Positions 17,448 to 26,352 of a stretch of 64,000 bases of DNA are shown here, piece after piece. The notes below the pieces were generated by a model, which had not been told where the DNA came from, did not search any database, and was given only the letters and a program-made list of their open reading frames with translations. Each line of letters begins with the position of its first letter. Within the stretch, counting starts at the first letter, position 1. This stretch comes from Corynebacterium renale (GTDB lineage Bacteria; Actinomycetota; Actinomycetes; Mycobacteriales; Mycobacteriaceae), in contig NZ_PDJF01000001.1 of the NCBI RefSeq assembly GCF_002563965.1, forward strand, positions 806,001 to 870,000, read 5' to 3'. A program made the position numbers and the translations under genes.

Positions 17448-18110
17448 ATGGCAATTGGAGACACGAACATCACGGTCGTTGGCAACGTAGTCAACGACCC
17501 CGAACTGCGGTTCACCCCACAAGGGCACGCCGTAGCGAACTTTCGGATCGCTTCCACGCCACGCCGCTTCAACCGCGATGCCGGCCAATACGAAGATGGT
17601 GAAGCTCTCTTCCTAACGTGCAACCTGTGGCGCCAGCACGCCGAAAACGTAGCCGAAACCCTTTCCAAGGGCATGCGCGTTATCGTCTACGGCCGGCTGC
17701 GCCAACGCTCCTACCAAACCCGTGAAGGGGACAACCGAACCGTCTACGAAATCGAAGTAGAAGAAGTAGGCCCCTCCCTGAAATTCGCAACCGCCCAAAT
17801 TAACCGCAACCCCCGTGAAGGTGGCGGAAACTGGAGCGGTAACAGTGGCAACCAAGGTGGCGGCAACCAAGGTAACTGGGGTGGAAACTCCAACCAAGGT
17901 GGCGGCAACCAGGGCGGCAGCAACTGGGGCGGAGGAAACTCCGGCAACCAGGGCGGCCAGCAACAAGGCGGATTCGGTGGCGGCTTCGGCGGCGGTTTTG
18001 GAGGCGGCGACGCCAACAACCAAGGCGGCCAGCAGGCCCCGGACAACGATCCGTGGAACTCTGCACCACCTGCCGGTAGTGGCATGGCAGACGATGAGCC
18101 CCCGTTCTAA
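17448..18110 (+). CDS. ssb: Single-stranded DNA-binding protein
   Basis: This 220-aa protein has an N-terminal OB fold (1-115, starting [24 protein letters not shown]), a long Gly/Asn/Gln-rich linker with about ten GGN or NQGG units, and the C-terminal acidic tip DDEPPF that binds partner proteins. It coats single-stranded DNA during replication and repair. It lies between rpsF and rplI, as in most actinobacteria. Confidence 0.97.
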   Translation: MAIGDTNITVVGNVVNDPELRFTPQGHAVANFRIASTPRRFNRDAGQYEDGEALFLTCNLWRQHAENVAETLSKGMRVIVYGRLRQRSYQTREGDNRTVYEIEVEEVGPSLKFATAQINRNPREGGGNWSGNSGNQGGGNQGNWGGNSNQGGGNQGGSNWGGGNSGNQGGQQQGGFGGGFGGGFGGGDANNQGGQQAPDNDPWNSAPPAGSGMADDEPPF

Positions 18111-18149
18111 ACGCAACAGAAACATCCAACTACAGAAAGGTTAGGGATC

Positions 18150-18602
18150 ATGAAGCTGATCCTCACCGCTGCCGTTGACAACCTCGGAGTCGCAGGCGAC
18201 ATTGTCGAGGTTCGTGACGGTTACGGACGTAACTACCTGCTTCCACGCGGCCTGGCCATCGTTGCCACCCGCGGCGCAGAGAAGCAAATCGAAGGCATCC
18301 GCCGCGCACAAGAGGTTCGCGAAATCCGCGACCTCGACCACGCACAGGAAGTCAAGCTGCAGCTCCAGGGCCTGGACAACGTCCAGGTCAAGGTCCGCAC
18401 CGCTGACTCCGGCAAGCTGTTCGGCTCGGTTACCGCAGGCGACATCGCAGAAGCGATCGAAGCTGCAGGTGGCCCAACCCTGGACAAGCGCATCATCGTG
18501 GTCCCACGCGGTCTGATCAAGTCGACTGGTAAGTACAACGTCGACGTCAAGCTGCACGAGAACGTGCCAGCAAACGTGAACTTTGAGGTCGTCGCAGCGT
18601 AA
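18150..18602 (+). CDS. rplI: 50S ribosomal protein bL9
   Basis: This 150-aa protein starts with the typical [21 protein letters not shown] and contains the Gly-rich rRNA-binding loop [13 protein letters not shown]. The length is normal. A GAAAGGTTAGGG ribosome-binding region precedes the ATG. It is the last gene before a strong terminator. Confidence 0.96.
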   Translation: MKLILTAAVDNLGVAGDIVEVRDGYGRNYLLPRGLAIVATRGAEKQIEGIRRAQEVREIRDLDHAQEVKLQLQGLDNVQVKVRTADSGKLFGSVTAGDIAEAIEAAGGPTLDKRIIVVPRGLIKSTGKYNVDVKLHENVPANVNFEVVAA

Positions 18603-18654
18603 CTTTTGACGCGTGACGGCGGGCCCGCAGACGCGGAGCCCCAACGACAACAGC

Positions 18655-18710
18655 ACACGAACACCCCCGCACAATTCCGGAACGTGAACCGGAAGCGGGG
18701 GTGTTCGTGT
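18655..18710 (+). terminator. Terminator after rplI
   Basis: The 16-base arms at 18655-18670 and 18695-18710 (ACACGAACACCCCCGC and its complement) pair perfectly. TTCCGG/CCGGAA extends the stem to 22 pairs. It has no clear T-run. Confidence 0.75.
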
Positions 18711-18808
18711 CTGTGCAGCGGGTGAGTGTGGCGTGGCTGGGTGTCCGCTTTGCGACGACCCATGCATCGAACACGTGCGGGTGGGCTTAGCGTGCCCAGA
18801 CAAAAGCG

Positions 18809-18841
18809 AAGGTCCCGGCCTCGTGGTGAGACCGGGACCTT
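18809..18841 (-). terminator. Terminator after the small secreted paralogues
   Basis: AAGGTCCCGG (18809-18818) pairs with CCGGGACCTT (18832-18841). On the minus strand it is followed by CGCTTTTG. Confidence 0.75.
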
Positions 18842-18864
18842 GATGTGTTTACGCTGCTTCTAGA

Positions 18865-19233
18865 TTAGAAAGGCAGCTTGACTGCGCCACTCTGGATAGC
18901 TGCGGCGATCGCTGCGAGAACGGTTGCAGCAATGCCGGTGCCTATCAAGATGTCCTGAGTAGTACCAATTCGATAGTTATTAGCTACGTCATTTTTATAG
19001 GACGATCCCATTGCCTTGAGATCTTCGGTGGTAATTTCCTGGCTCATGCCATGTTCTCGAGTAGACGAAGTAAACCCGCTCCCAGGTTCTAACCACTCGG
19101 AGATTCTCTTAGCTATGAGGTAGCTTTGCATGTAAGGTTCGTCAATTTCCGACGAAGTCTTCGCGTTGGCAACACCGGTGGACAGGGAGCATGCGGTAGC
19201 AACGGCGAGGACGCCGGCAATAAAACGCTTCAT
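18865..19233 (-). CDS. Small secreted protein, paralogue 2
   Basis: This 122-aa protein has a signal peptide (MKRFIAGVLAVATACSLSTGVANA, 1-24), a variable polar middle, and a conserved C-terminal hydrophobic stretch (TGIAATVLAAIAAAIQSGAVKLPF). It is a tandem paralogue of the next upstream gene: leader and C-terminus are almost identical and the middle has diverged. The ATG has a GGAGATTCC ribosome-binding site. I do not recognise the family. Size, leader and membrane-active C-terminus would suit a cell-envelope, pore-forming or secreted peptide, but this is a guess. Confidence 0.72.
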   Translation of the reverse strand: MKRFIAGVLAVATACSLSTGVANAKTSSEIDEPYMQSYLIAKRISEWLEPGSGFTSSTREHGMSQEITTEDLKAMGSSYKNDVANNYRIGTTQDILIGTGIAATVLAAIAAAIQSGAVKLPF

Positions 19234-19341
19234 TGGAATCTCCTTGAGAAATGCAAATATGTTGAGTTAGGTGAATAGCGATATGTTTAAGGGCCCGCGC
19301 TTTAAGAAAAGACGAGCCCTAAAATCATTTGACGACTGCTA

Positions 19342-19707
19342 TTAGAAAGGCAGCTTGACAGCGCCACTCTGGATGGCTGCGGCGATTGCTGCGAGAACAG
19401 TTGCAGCAATACCGGTGCCGAGCAGGATGTCGAAAGTGGTGCCGAGCTTGTAGCCGTTCAGTGCGTCATTGCGGTAAGAGGAAAGCAATGCCTTTGCGTC
19501 TTCGTCCTTGTAGTCTGAGCGCGCCAAATCCTTAAGAGATGAGGTAATACCAGCTCCTGGGTTAGCAAGATCTTGAACGCCCTTTTCGAGGATGTAAGCA
19601 CCAAGCTCCACATCGTTCACATCAGACGATGTCTTCGCGTTAGCAACACCGGTGGACAGGGAGCATGCGGTGGCGACAGCAAGGACGCCGGCAACAAAAC
19701 GCTTCAT
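19342..19707 (-). CDS. Small secreted protein, paralogue 1
   Basis: This 121-aa protein has the same architecture as its downstream paralogue: signal peptide MKRFVAGVLAVATACSLSTG, a divergent middle (SSDVNDVELGAYILEKGVQD) and the conserved TGIAATVLAAIAAAIQSGAVKLPF end. The start is the ATG at 19707 with AGGAGATTCC upstream, not the more upstream frame opening. The 108-bp gap to paralogue 2 has no clear terminator, so both may be on one transcript. Confidence 0.72.
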   Translation of the reverse strand: MKRFVAGVLAVATACSLSTGVANAKTSSDVNDVELGAYILEKGVQDLANPGAGITSSLKDLARSDYKDEDAKALLSSYRNDALNGYKLGTTFDILLGTGIAATVLAAIAAAIQSGAVKLPF

Positions 19708-19817
19708 TGGAATCTCCTGGGAAAAACGTTGGGACAAACTGGTTACGAAATGCCAAGCCAATAAAATCGGACCAGAACTCAAAAAGGTATACCCCGCTTA
19801 CCCCCTTGCAGTCCCGA

Positions 19818-20115
19818 CTAACCACAGGTGTGTGGATAACTCACGAAACCTGTGGATAACTCCCCGTCAAGAAACCAACAAACCGTAAACGCATTCATGC
19901 AGTTCCCAGACTTTTCAGTGAACTAACACTGCGGAATCGTGAAGTCAAACGTGCTGGTAGCGGAAATAAGCAAAAGAACAACCATTCTAAAACCCTCCCC
20001 ACCTGCGCAAATACAAAGCCCACCACGGTTATCCACAGTTATCCACAGGGTTCTCCACAATCGCAGTCAAGAACTTACCCCTAACACCCTGCGGTTTACC
20101 TGAAAATGTGGATAA
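19818..20115. other. Cluster of DnaA boxes
   Basis: Five perfect TTATCCACA boxes lie at 19831-19839 (-), 19851-19859 (-), 20029-20037 (+), 20039-20047 (+) and 20107-20115 (-). Near matches are at 19818-19826 (CTAACCACA) and 20051-20059 (TTCTCCACA). The boxes sit in the 466-bp non-coding stretch 19708-20173, between the secreted paralogues and the GH15 gene. No dnaA or dnaN is nearby, so I do not call it oriC. Confidence 0.85.
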
Positions 20116-20139
20116 CTTCCCCGTTGTGGACCGGAGGGC

Positions 20140-20149
20140 GTCGATAAGC
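20140..20149 (+). repeat. Intergenic copy of the CGTCGATAAGC word (extended form)
   Basis: Lies between the last DnaA box and the GH15 start. It shares the extended GGxCCGGAGGxCGTCGATAAGC block with the copies at 12663 and 23473 on the opposite strand. Confidence 0.85.
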
Positions 20150-20173
20150 AAGAACAGGGTACGGTGGTTGGGC

Positions 20174-21871
20174 GTGAGCACCCCGATTGAAGATTATGCG
20201 TTCCTGTCCAATCGTCGCAGCGCTGCTTTGGTCAGTCGCGACGGGTCGATGGACTGGTTGTGCCTGCCCCGATTCGATTCACCGGCGATTTTTGCGGCGA
20301 TTTTAGGTACCCCGGCGCACGGCCGCTGGCAGATCTCGATTCGGGGCGCGGAGCCCACGCAGCGTCGTTACCGCACGGGTACTTTGACGCTGGAGACGTT
20401 GTGGGAATCGGAAACTGGGGCGGCGCTCGTGACCGATGTGATGACCCCGCCCGGTTTTGCGGTTGACGTGGTCCGCCAGGTCCAGTGCCTCCGCGGCTCT
20501 GTCACGGTGGACAACGATTTCCGGCCCACCGCCGACTACGGCCTGTGGCCTATCTACCCTGAACATGACCGCACTCTTTACGTCACGGGCAACTTCGCAA
20601 CCACTATCAGCCTGCAGGCGGGCGAGGAGTTGCAATGGACTATCTCCGCGACCTTCCCGGAATCAGACGAGCCGGAGGACCAGGCGGACCCGGTCAGCGC
20701 CATCGAGGCCGCCGACCGGATCTGGGGCCCGCAGGGTGCCGATGAGAAGGAAGGCATCTCGCTCCTGGTCCTCGAAGGTTTGATTCACGCCGAAACCGGT
20801 GGCATGGTGGCAGCGCCCACGGCGTCGCTGCCCGAGCTCTTCGGCGGCGGCCGCAACTGGGATTACCGGTACACGTGGCTGCGGGATTCCGCGTTCTCCA
20901 TCGAGGTGCTCGTGCGCCATGGCTACATTTCGGCGGCGAAGAGGTGGCGCAAGTGGCTGCGCAAAACTCTCCAGGATCTCCCCGAGGACCTGCAGATTAT
21001 GTACGGCATCGACGGGGAGATGGAACTTCCCGAGCGCGTCATCGACCACCTTCCCGGCTACGAAAACTCCGCCCCGGTCCGTGTGGGCAACGGGGCGGCG
21101 GAGCAGTACCAGGCCGACGTCGCCGGCGAGGTCATGCTCGCATTGGGCAAGCTGCGCGAGGCCGGTATTAAGGAGTCGAAGAAATCGTGGAAGATGCAGC
21201 GCAAGCTCATCGACTACGTCCTCAAGAACTGGGACCGCCGCGACCACGGCATTTGGGAAATGCGCGGCGAACTCCACTACTTCACCCACGGCCGCGTCAT
21301 GATGTGGGCTGCCCTCGACCAGGCGATTCGAGCCTGCGAGGATTATGGGCTCGAGGGCGATGTTGAACTGTGGCGCGAGCGCCGGGAGATGCTTCGCGAC
21401 GAAATCCTCACCCGCGGAATCGGGGAATATGGAGGGTTCGTCCAAACCTATGACGGCTCCGAGGTGGACGCGTCGCTTCTCCAGATCCCGATGACAGGTT
21501 TTGTGCCAGCCGACCACCCGGTGATGCTGAAAACGGTGGAGAAGATTGAGGACGATCTCGTCGATAAGCATGGGTTCGTCTACCGCTACCGCACCGAGGC
21601 CGGCTTCGACGGTCTGGAAGGGCATGAATACCCCTTCCTGATCTGTGCGTTCTGGCTTGTCGAGCAGTACGCGGCGAGCGGCCGTTTAGACGACGCGGAG
21701 GCCCTCTACGAGCGCCTGATCAGCGTCTCCACGGACTTGGGGCTGCTCGCGGAGGAGTATGACCCCGTCGACGGGCGCCTAGCCGGCAACTTCCCACAGG
21801 CGTTCTCGCACCTGGGCGTGGTGCGCGCGATTGATGCGATCCGGATTGCCCGTGGTGAACCGCTGAACTAG
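20174..21871 (+). CDS. GH15-family glucoamylase or trehalase-like hydrolase
   Basis: This 565-aa cytoplasmic (alpha/alpha)6-barrel protein has the actinobacterial family signature LPELFGGGRNWDYRYTWLRD and an N-terminal beta domain starting IEDYAFLSNRRSAALVSRDGSMDWLCLPRFDSP. Relatives in mycobacteria hydrolyse trehalose. The GTG at 20174 is chosen because homologues begin STPIEDYAFL; the open frame extends back into the DnaA-box region without support. The catalytic acids lie in the C-terminal half (EEYDPVDGRLAGNFPQAFSH). Substrate cannot be decided from sequence. Confidence 0.88.
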   Translation: MSTPIEDYAFLSNRRSAALVSRDGSMDWLCLPRFDSPAIFAAILGTPAHGRWQISIRGAEPTQRRYRTGTLTLETLWESETGAALVTDVMTPPGFAVDVVRQVQCLRGSVTVDNDFRPTADYGLWPIYPEHDRTLYVTGNFATTISLQAGEELQWTISATFPESDEPEDQADPVSAIEAADRIWGPQGADEKEGISLLVLEGLIHAETGGMVAAPTASLPELFGGGRNWDYRYTWLRDSAFSIEVLVRHGYISAAKRWRKWLRKTLQDLPEDLQIMYGIDGEMELPERVIDHLPGYENSAPVRVGNGAAEQYQADVAGEVMLALGKLREAGIKESKKSWKMQRKLIDYVLKNWDRRDHGIWEMRGELHYFTHGRVMMWAALDQAIRACEDYGLEGDVELWRERREMLRDEILTRGIGEYGGFVQTYDGSEVDASLLQIPMTGFVPADHPVMLKTVEKIEDDLVDKHGFVYRYRTEAGFDGLEGHEYPFLICAFWLVEQYAASGRLDDAEALYERLISVSTDLGLLAEEYDPVDGRLAGNFPQAFSHLGVVRAIDAIRIARGEPLN

Positions 21872-21938
21872 CTGCGTGTTCGAAGGTGTCCGGGGCCTGT
21901 GGCACAATGAGGGCTTAGCGTAAAACTAAGGGGTGCCC

Positions 21939-23465
21939 ATGTCTGAAGCGATGAACAACCAAGGCTCTGACCAGGAAGAACCGGTCGTAGCCAGCTTTGA
22001 CGACGATTCCGTTCCCCCGCCCGAAGAACCCGACTACCCGGAAGATTTCGGGCCGGCCCAGCCAGCCCGCGAATACGGCGGGCGCAGCGACTACTCGAAT
22101 CGCCGCGGCCGGGGCCGCCGCGATGGTGGGGAGAATTCCGGCGGGTTCCGTCAGCCGCCGCACGACTCGGAAGCCGAGCGTGGCGTTTTGGGCGCGGTCA
22201 TGCTCAGCTCCAACGTCCTGCTGGACATCGTGGAGATCCTACGCCCGGACGATTTCTACCACCCGGCGCATGAGCTGATTTACCGCACAATCATCGACCT
22301 GTTCTCCGAATCCAAGGAGATTGACCCGCTGATCATCAGCGGACGCCTCGACCGCAACAACGAGCTGGAGCGCGTGGGCGGTGCCCCGTACCTGCACACG
22401 CTCATGTCCGCCGTACCGACGGCAGCGAATGCCCGCTACTACGCGGAAATCGTGCAGGAAAAGGCGATCTTGCGCAAGCTTGTCGACGCCGGCACGCGCG
22501 TCGTCCAGCTCGGCTACGAAGGTGCCGACGGCGCGGAAGTCGACACGGTTGTGGACATGGCCCAGCAGGAAGTGTTCGCGGTGGGCAACGAGCAGGCCAG
22601 CGAGGATTACGAAGTCCTGGCCGATCTGTTGCAGCCCACGATCGATGAAATTGACCTCATCACAGCGCAGGGCGGCCTGGCGCAGGGCGTGCCGACTGGT
22701 TTCATCGACCTGGATAACCTGACCAACGGCCTGCACGGCGGCCAGATGATTATTGTGGCGGCTCGTCCTGGTGTGGGTAAGTCCACGTTGGCCTTGGACT
22801 TTGCGCGTTCGTGTTCGATTAAGCACGGCAAGACGTCGGCGATCTTTTCGCTAGAAATGTCGAAGTCGGAGATTGTGATGCGCCTGCTTTCCGCGGAGAC
22901 GGAGATCAAACTCTCAGACATGCGTTCCGGCCGCATGGACGACGTGGCCTGGGAGAAGTTGGCCAGCCGCGCCGGTGAGATCGCGGACGCGCCCCTCTAC
23001 ATCGACGACTCCGCCTCGATGACCATGATGGATATCCGGTCTAAGGCCCGCAAGCTGAAGCAGAAGCATGATCTTTCGCTCATCGTCGTGGACTACCTGC
23101 AGCTGATGAGTTCGGGCAAGAAGGTGGAGTCCCGCCAGCAAGAGGTTTCCGAGTTCTCCCGTTCGCTGAAGCTCCTGGCTAAGGAGCTGGACGTCCCGCT
23201 CGTGGCGATTTCGCAGCTGAACCGTGGCCCGGAGTCCCGTACGGACAAGCGCCCCCAGCTTTCCGACCTCCGCGAGTCCGGCTCCCTCGAACAGGACGCC
23301 GACATGGTCATGCTCCTCTACCGCCCCGACTCTCAGGACAAGGACGACGAGCGCGCCGGCGAGGCCGACATCATCCTGGCGAAGCACCGCGGCGGCCCCA
23401 TCGACACGGTTTCCGTCGCCCACCAGCTGCATTACTCCCGCTTCGTGGATATGGCGCGCGGTTAA
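21939..23465 (+). CDS. dnaB: Replicative DNA helicase DnaB
   Basis: This 508-aa hexameric helicase unwinds DNA at the fork. An acidic, disordered N-terminal extension (1-65) precedes the DnaB N-terminal domain (QPPHDSEAERGVLGAVMLSS). The RecA-like C-terminal domain has Walker A (ARPGVGKST), SLEMSKSEIVMRLLSAE, Walker B (LIVVDYLQLM) and SQLNRGPESR. No intein is present, unlike many mycobacterial dnaB genes. The ATG at 21939 with AAGGGG upstream is the likely start. A CGTCGATAAGC copy follows the stop directly. Confidence 0.96.
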   Translation: MSEAMNNQGSDQEEPVVASFDDDSVPPPEEPDYPEDFGPAQPAREYGGRSDYSNRRGRGRRDGGENSGGFRQPPHDSEAERGVLGAVMLSSNVLLDIVEILRPDDFYHPAHELIYRTIIDLFSESKEIDPLIISGRLDRNNELERVGGAPYLHTLMSAVPTAANARYYAEIVQEKAILRKLVDAGTRVVQLGYEGADGAEVDTVVDMAQQEVFAVGNEQASEDYEVLADLLQPTIDEIDLITAQGGLAQGVPTGFIDLDNLTNGLHGGQMIIVAARPGVGKSTLALDFARSCSIKHGKTSAIFSLEMSKSEIVMRLLSAETEIKLSDMRSGRMDDVAWEKLASRAGEIADAPLYIDDSASMTMMDIRSKARKLKQKHDLSLIVVDYLQLMSSGKKVESRQQEVSEFSRSLKLLAKELDVPLVAISQLNRGPESRTDKRPQLSDLRESGSLEQDADMVMLLYRPDSQDKDDERAGEADIILAKHRGGPIDTVSVAHQLHYSRFVDMARG

Positions 23466-23472
23466 AATCCTT

Positions 23473-23482
23473 GCTTATCGAC
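23473..23482 (-). repeat. Intergenic copy of the CGTCGATAAGC word (extended form)
   Basis: Lies 7 bases after the dnaB stop and is followed by GTCCTCCGGCCC, as in the copies at 12663 and 20140. Confidence 0.85.
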
Positions 23483-23629
23483 GTCCTCCGGCCCTAAACC
23501 TTCGGCTGATAAGTAGCGCCTAACTGAGTGCAAACTTTGTTAAGTAATCCTTACCAACGGTGAAAACCCCTGGTCAAAGCGTTACTATAGGTGCTACCAG
23601 CAATCGAGGACCTAGCTAAGGAGAACGCC

Positions 23630-23794
23630 ATGGACCGCACTTTTGACCCATATACTGCACATCTATCTGAATCCGTGGCTGCCGAGCGCACTCCGGAACT
23701 CACCGTACTCACCGTCCCGCGTGACCTCAACGACTTCGTCGAAGAAGAGCGCCACGGCTGGCGCGGAATGCTGCACAACCTGTTCGCAGCGTAA
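23630..23794 (+). CDS. Small 54-aa cytoplasmic protein
   Basis: This 54-aa acidic protein (MDRTFDPYTAHLSESVAAER... WRGMLHNLFAA) has a strong TAAGGAGAA ribosome-binding site, a TACTAT promoter-like box at 23583-23588 and its own terminator, which together argue for a real, independently expressed gene. It has no signal peptide; the C-terminal end (GWRGMLHNLF) could form an amphipathic helix. I do not recognise a family. Confidence 0.7.
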   Translation: MDRTFDPYTAHLSESVAAERTPELTVLTVPRDLNDFVEEERHGWRGMLHNLFAA

Positions 23795-23811
23795 CCAGGC
23801 AGACACAGAAG

Positions 23812-23843
23812 AACCCGCTGACCCAGTGTTGGGTGAGCGGGTT
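23812..23843 (+). terminator. Terminator after the 54-aa gene
   Basis: AACCCGCT (23812-23819) pairs with AGCGGGTT (23836-23843), with an inner ACCCA/TGGGT stem. Confidence 0.8.
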
Positions 23844-23885
23844 GCCGTATTTCTAGGCCTGTGAGCCTGCTGGCTTGCCCGAGCC

Positions 23886-23980
23886 GTGCATATTTATCGG
23901 TCATCCTTAATAAGCCAGGTCGCGAAAAATTTAACCGCATCCGCGACCTGGCAAGTTAAGTGTGCGCGATAATTATTCAC
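23886..23980 (-). repeat. CCAGGTCGCG-family palindromic element, copy B1
   Basis: This 95-bp palindrome has ends GTGCATATTTATC and GATAATTATTCAC and an inner stem GCCAGGTCGCG/CGCGACCTGGC flanked by TTAATA and TTAAG. Read on the minus strand it aligns end to end with copies B4 and B6, 27-31 kb away. It lies in the convergent gap between the 54-aa gene and copA. Confidence 0.82.
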
Positions 23981-23986
23981 CGCCGC

Positions 23987-26233
23987 CTACCCCGCGAACG
24001 CGGACGTGAACCCGCGAAGGCGCAGCGAGTTCAGAACTACGAACACGGACGAGAACGACATGGCCACGCCCGCGAACATGGGGTTCAGTAACCCAAGGGC
24101 GGCGACTGGGATGAGCGCGACGTTGTAGATGAACGCCCAGAACAGGTTGCCGCGGATGGTTCCCAGTGTGCGCCGGGAGAGGCGGATGGCGTCGGCTGCG
24201 GAGCGCAGTTCGTTGTTCATGATTGTGATGTCGGAGGCTTCGATGGCGACGTCCGAACCTGCGCCCATTGCCAGGCCAAGGTCCGCGGTGGCTAGCGCGG
24301 CCGCGTCGTTGACGCCGTCGCCGACCATCGCCACGTTCTTTCCGGCTTCTTGCAGGCGGGCAACGTGGTCTACTTTTTCGTCCGGCATGACGCCCGCGAT
24401 GACGTGATCGATCCCCACGGCGGCGGCTACCGCCTTGGCGGCGCCTTCGTTGTCGCCGGTCAGGAGTACGGGCTCCAGGCCGAGGCCGCGCAAGGCAGCG
24501 ACTGCTTCGGCGGAGCTTTCCTTGGGCGTGTCGGCAACGACCACCAGGCCAGCGAAGACGTCGTCGTAGAGCACTGCAACCGGCGTCCTGCCCGCTTCCT
24601 GCGCTGCCAGTACCTCCGCCCACGCTGCAGGCGGGACGGCGGATTCGGTCGGCCGGACCACGGAAACCACCACGCCGTCGACGCGGGCGCGCACACCGTT
24701 GCCGGCGGTGGATTCGAAATCGGTCGCATCTGGGACCGTGAGCCCACGCGCTGCGGCGCCGGCGACGATGGCTTCGGCAATCGGGTGCTCGGAACCGGCC
24801 TCGACTGCGGCAGCACGCGCGAGGAGTTCACCGGAGGTGGCGTCGATAAGCTGCATGTTGCCGGTGGTGACGGTGCCGGTCTTGTCCAGGACGACGGTGT
24901 CAGCTTTCTGCGTCTGTTCAAGGATTTCCGGGCCCTTGATGATCAGCCCCATCTGCGCGCCGCGGCCGGTGCCCACGAGGAGCGCCATCGGTGTTGCGAG
25001 GCCGAGCGCGCACGGGCATGCGATGATCAGGACGGCGACCGCGGCGGCGAATGCGTCGGCACGTCCGGAGCCGGCGGCCAGGTGCCACACGAGCGTGACC
25101 ACGGAAATCGCGATGACTGCGGGGACGAAAATCTGCGAGATCTTGTCCACAAGCCGTTGCACGGGCGCTTTCTTTGCTTGCGCGTCGGTGACCAGGCGCC
25201 CGAGCGCGGCGAGCGTGGAGTCTTCGCCCACGCGCGTGACCTCGACGAGCAAACGTCCCGACGTGTTCAGCGTGGCGCCAGTCACCGCCGACCCTTCCGT
25301 GACCTCGACAGGCACGGATTCCCCGGTGAGCATGGATTCGTCAACGGCGGAGGTGCCGTCCACGACCGTGCCGTCGGCGGGGATTTTTTCACCCGGGCGC
25401 ACCAACAGGATGTCTCCGACCGTGAGCTTATCGACGTCCACCCGCACCACAGCGCCGTCCTTCACAACAGCGGCGTCCTTGGCACCCATGTCCAGCAGGG
25501 TGCGCAGTGCCTGCGAAGACTGGCCTTTCGCGCGGGTTTCGAACCAGCGCCCGAGCAGCAGGAACGTGATGACGACGGCCACGGATTCCAGGTAGATTTC
25601 ATCCATGCCGGATTCGGCGTGTGCGGTCAGCGACATGTGCATGACCATGCCCGGTTCACCGGCGTTACCAAAGAAGAGCGCCCAGATGCTCCACGCGAAC
25701 GCTGCCGTGGTGCCTAAGGAAATCAGGGTGTCCATGGTGAAGCTGAACTGGCGCAGGTTTTTTATGGTCGCGCGGTGGAACGGTAGCCCGCCGTAGAAGT
25801 AGATGGGCCCCGTCAGAGCGAATGCGAGCCACTGCCAGTACGTGAACTGGAGGGCCGGGAACATGGAAAGCAGGAACACTGGGACGGCCAGCACGGCGGA
25901 AATGATGAGGCGTTTCTTGAGGTCTTCGGCGTGAGCGTCGCGGGCCGCCGAGGTTTTGTCGGTGGCGGGTTCGTCACCGGTCCCTTCTTCAGAGGTGCTG
26001 TCAAGCGTGAACGCCCCGTAACCGGTCTTTTCGATGACCGCGACGAGGTCTTCCGGCGACACCTGGCTGGGGTCGTAGGTGACGTCGGCGGTTTCGGTGG
26101 CGAAGTTCACTGTCGCATTAACACCGTCCAGCTTGTTGAGCTTGCGTTCGACGCGCGCGGAGCAGGACGTGCAGGTCATGCCCGTCACTCCGAGGTCGAT
26201 GCGTGCTTGGGGGAGGAGCTGCGGTGTATCCAT
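23987..26233 (-). CDS. copA: Copper-translocating P1B-type ATPase
   Basis: This 748-aa membrane pump probably exports Cu(I). It has an N-terminal HMA metal-binding domain ([15 protein letters not shown]), eight predicted helices with the ion motif CPC (IACPCALG), the phosphorylation motif DKTGT, TGES in the actuator domain and [10 protein letters not shown] in the hinge. The start is the ATG at 26233. A promoter lies so close upstream that the mRNA should be leaderless. No csoR or copZ gene is adjacent, but the promoter holds a CsoR-like palindrome. Confidence 0.93.
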   Translation of the reverse strand: MDTPQLLPQARIDLGVTGMTCTSCSARVERKLNKLDGVNATVNFATETADVTYDPSQVSPEDLVAVIEKTGYGAFTLDSTSEEGTGDEPATDKTSAARDAHAEDLKKRLIISAVLAVPVFLLSMFPALQFTYWQWLAFALTGPIYFYGGLPFHRATIKNLRQFSFTMDTLISLGTTAAFAWSIWALFFGNAGEPGMVMHMSLTAHAESGMDEIYLESVAVVITFLLLGRWFETRAKGQSSQALRTLLDMGAKDAAVVKDGAVVRVDVDKLTVGDILLVRPGEKIPADGTVVDGTSAVDESMLTGESVPVEVTEGSAVTGATLNTSGRLLVEVTRVGEDSTLAALGRLVTDAQAKKAPVQRLVDKISQIFVPAVIAISVVTLVWHLAAGSGRADAFAAAVAVLIIACPCALGLATPMALLVGTGRGAQMGLIIKGPEILEQTQKADTVVLDKTGTVTTGNMQLIDATSGELLARAAAVEAGSEHPIAEAIVAGAAARGLTVPDATDFESTAGNGVRARVDGVVVSVVRPTESAVPPAAWAEVLAAQEAGRTPVAVLYDDVFAGLVVVADTPKESSAEAVAALRGLGLEPVLLTGDNEGAAKAVAAAVGIDHVIAGVMPDEKVDHVARLQEAGKNVAMVGDGVNDAAALATADLGLAMGAGSDVAIEASDITIMNNELRSAADAIRLSRRTLGTIRGNLFWAFIYNVALIPVAALGLLNPMFAGVAMSFSSVFVVLNSLRLRGFTSAFAG

Positions 26234-26240
26234 GACCCCG

Positions 26241-26269
26241 AAAATATACCCCTGGGGGGTATTTGTCAA
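26241..26269 (-). promoter_or_regulatory. copA promoter with CsoR-like operator
   Basis: On the minus strand TTGACA (26269-26264) and TATTTT (26246-26241) are separated by 17 bases. The spacer is occupied by the palindrome ATACCCC-TGG-GGGGTAT (26246-26262), resembling CsoR operators. The predicted transcription start falls on or next to the ATG. Confidence 0.75.
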
Positions 26270-26352
26270 GGGGTTTTGCAGCGTTGGAATAATGCGGACG
26301 CCACTACCGTTATGGTAGACCGAAAGCCCCCAACAAAATTTAAGGAGCACAC

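Noticed and set aside
19708..20173. Calling the DnaA-box cluster oriC.
   Set aside because: dnaA, dnaN, rpmH and recF are absent from the window and no clear AT-rich unwinding element was seen, so it is reported only as a DnaA-box cluster.
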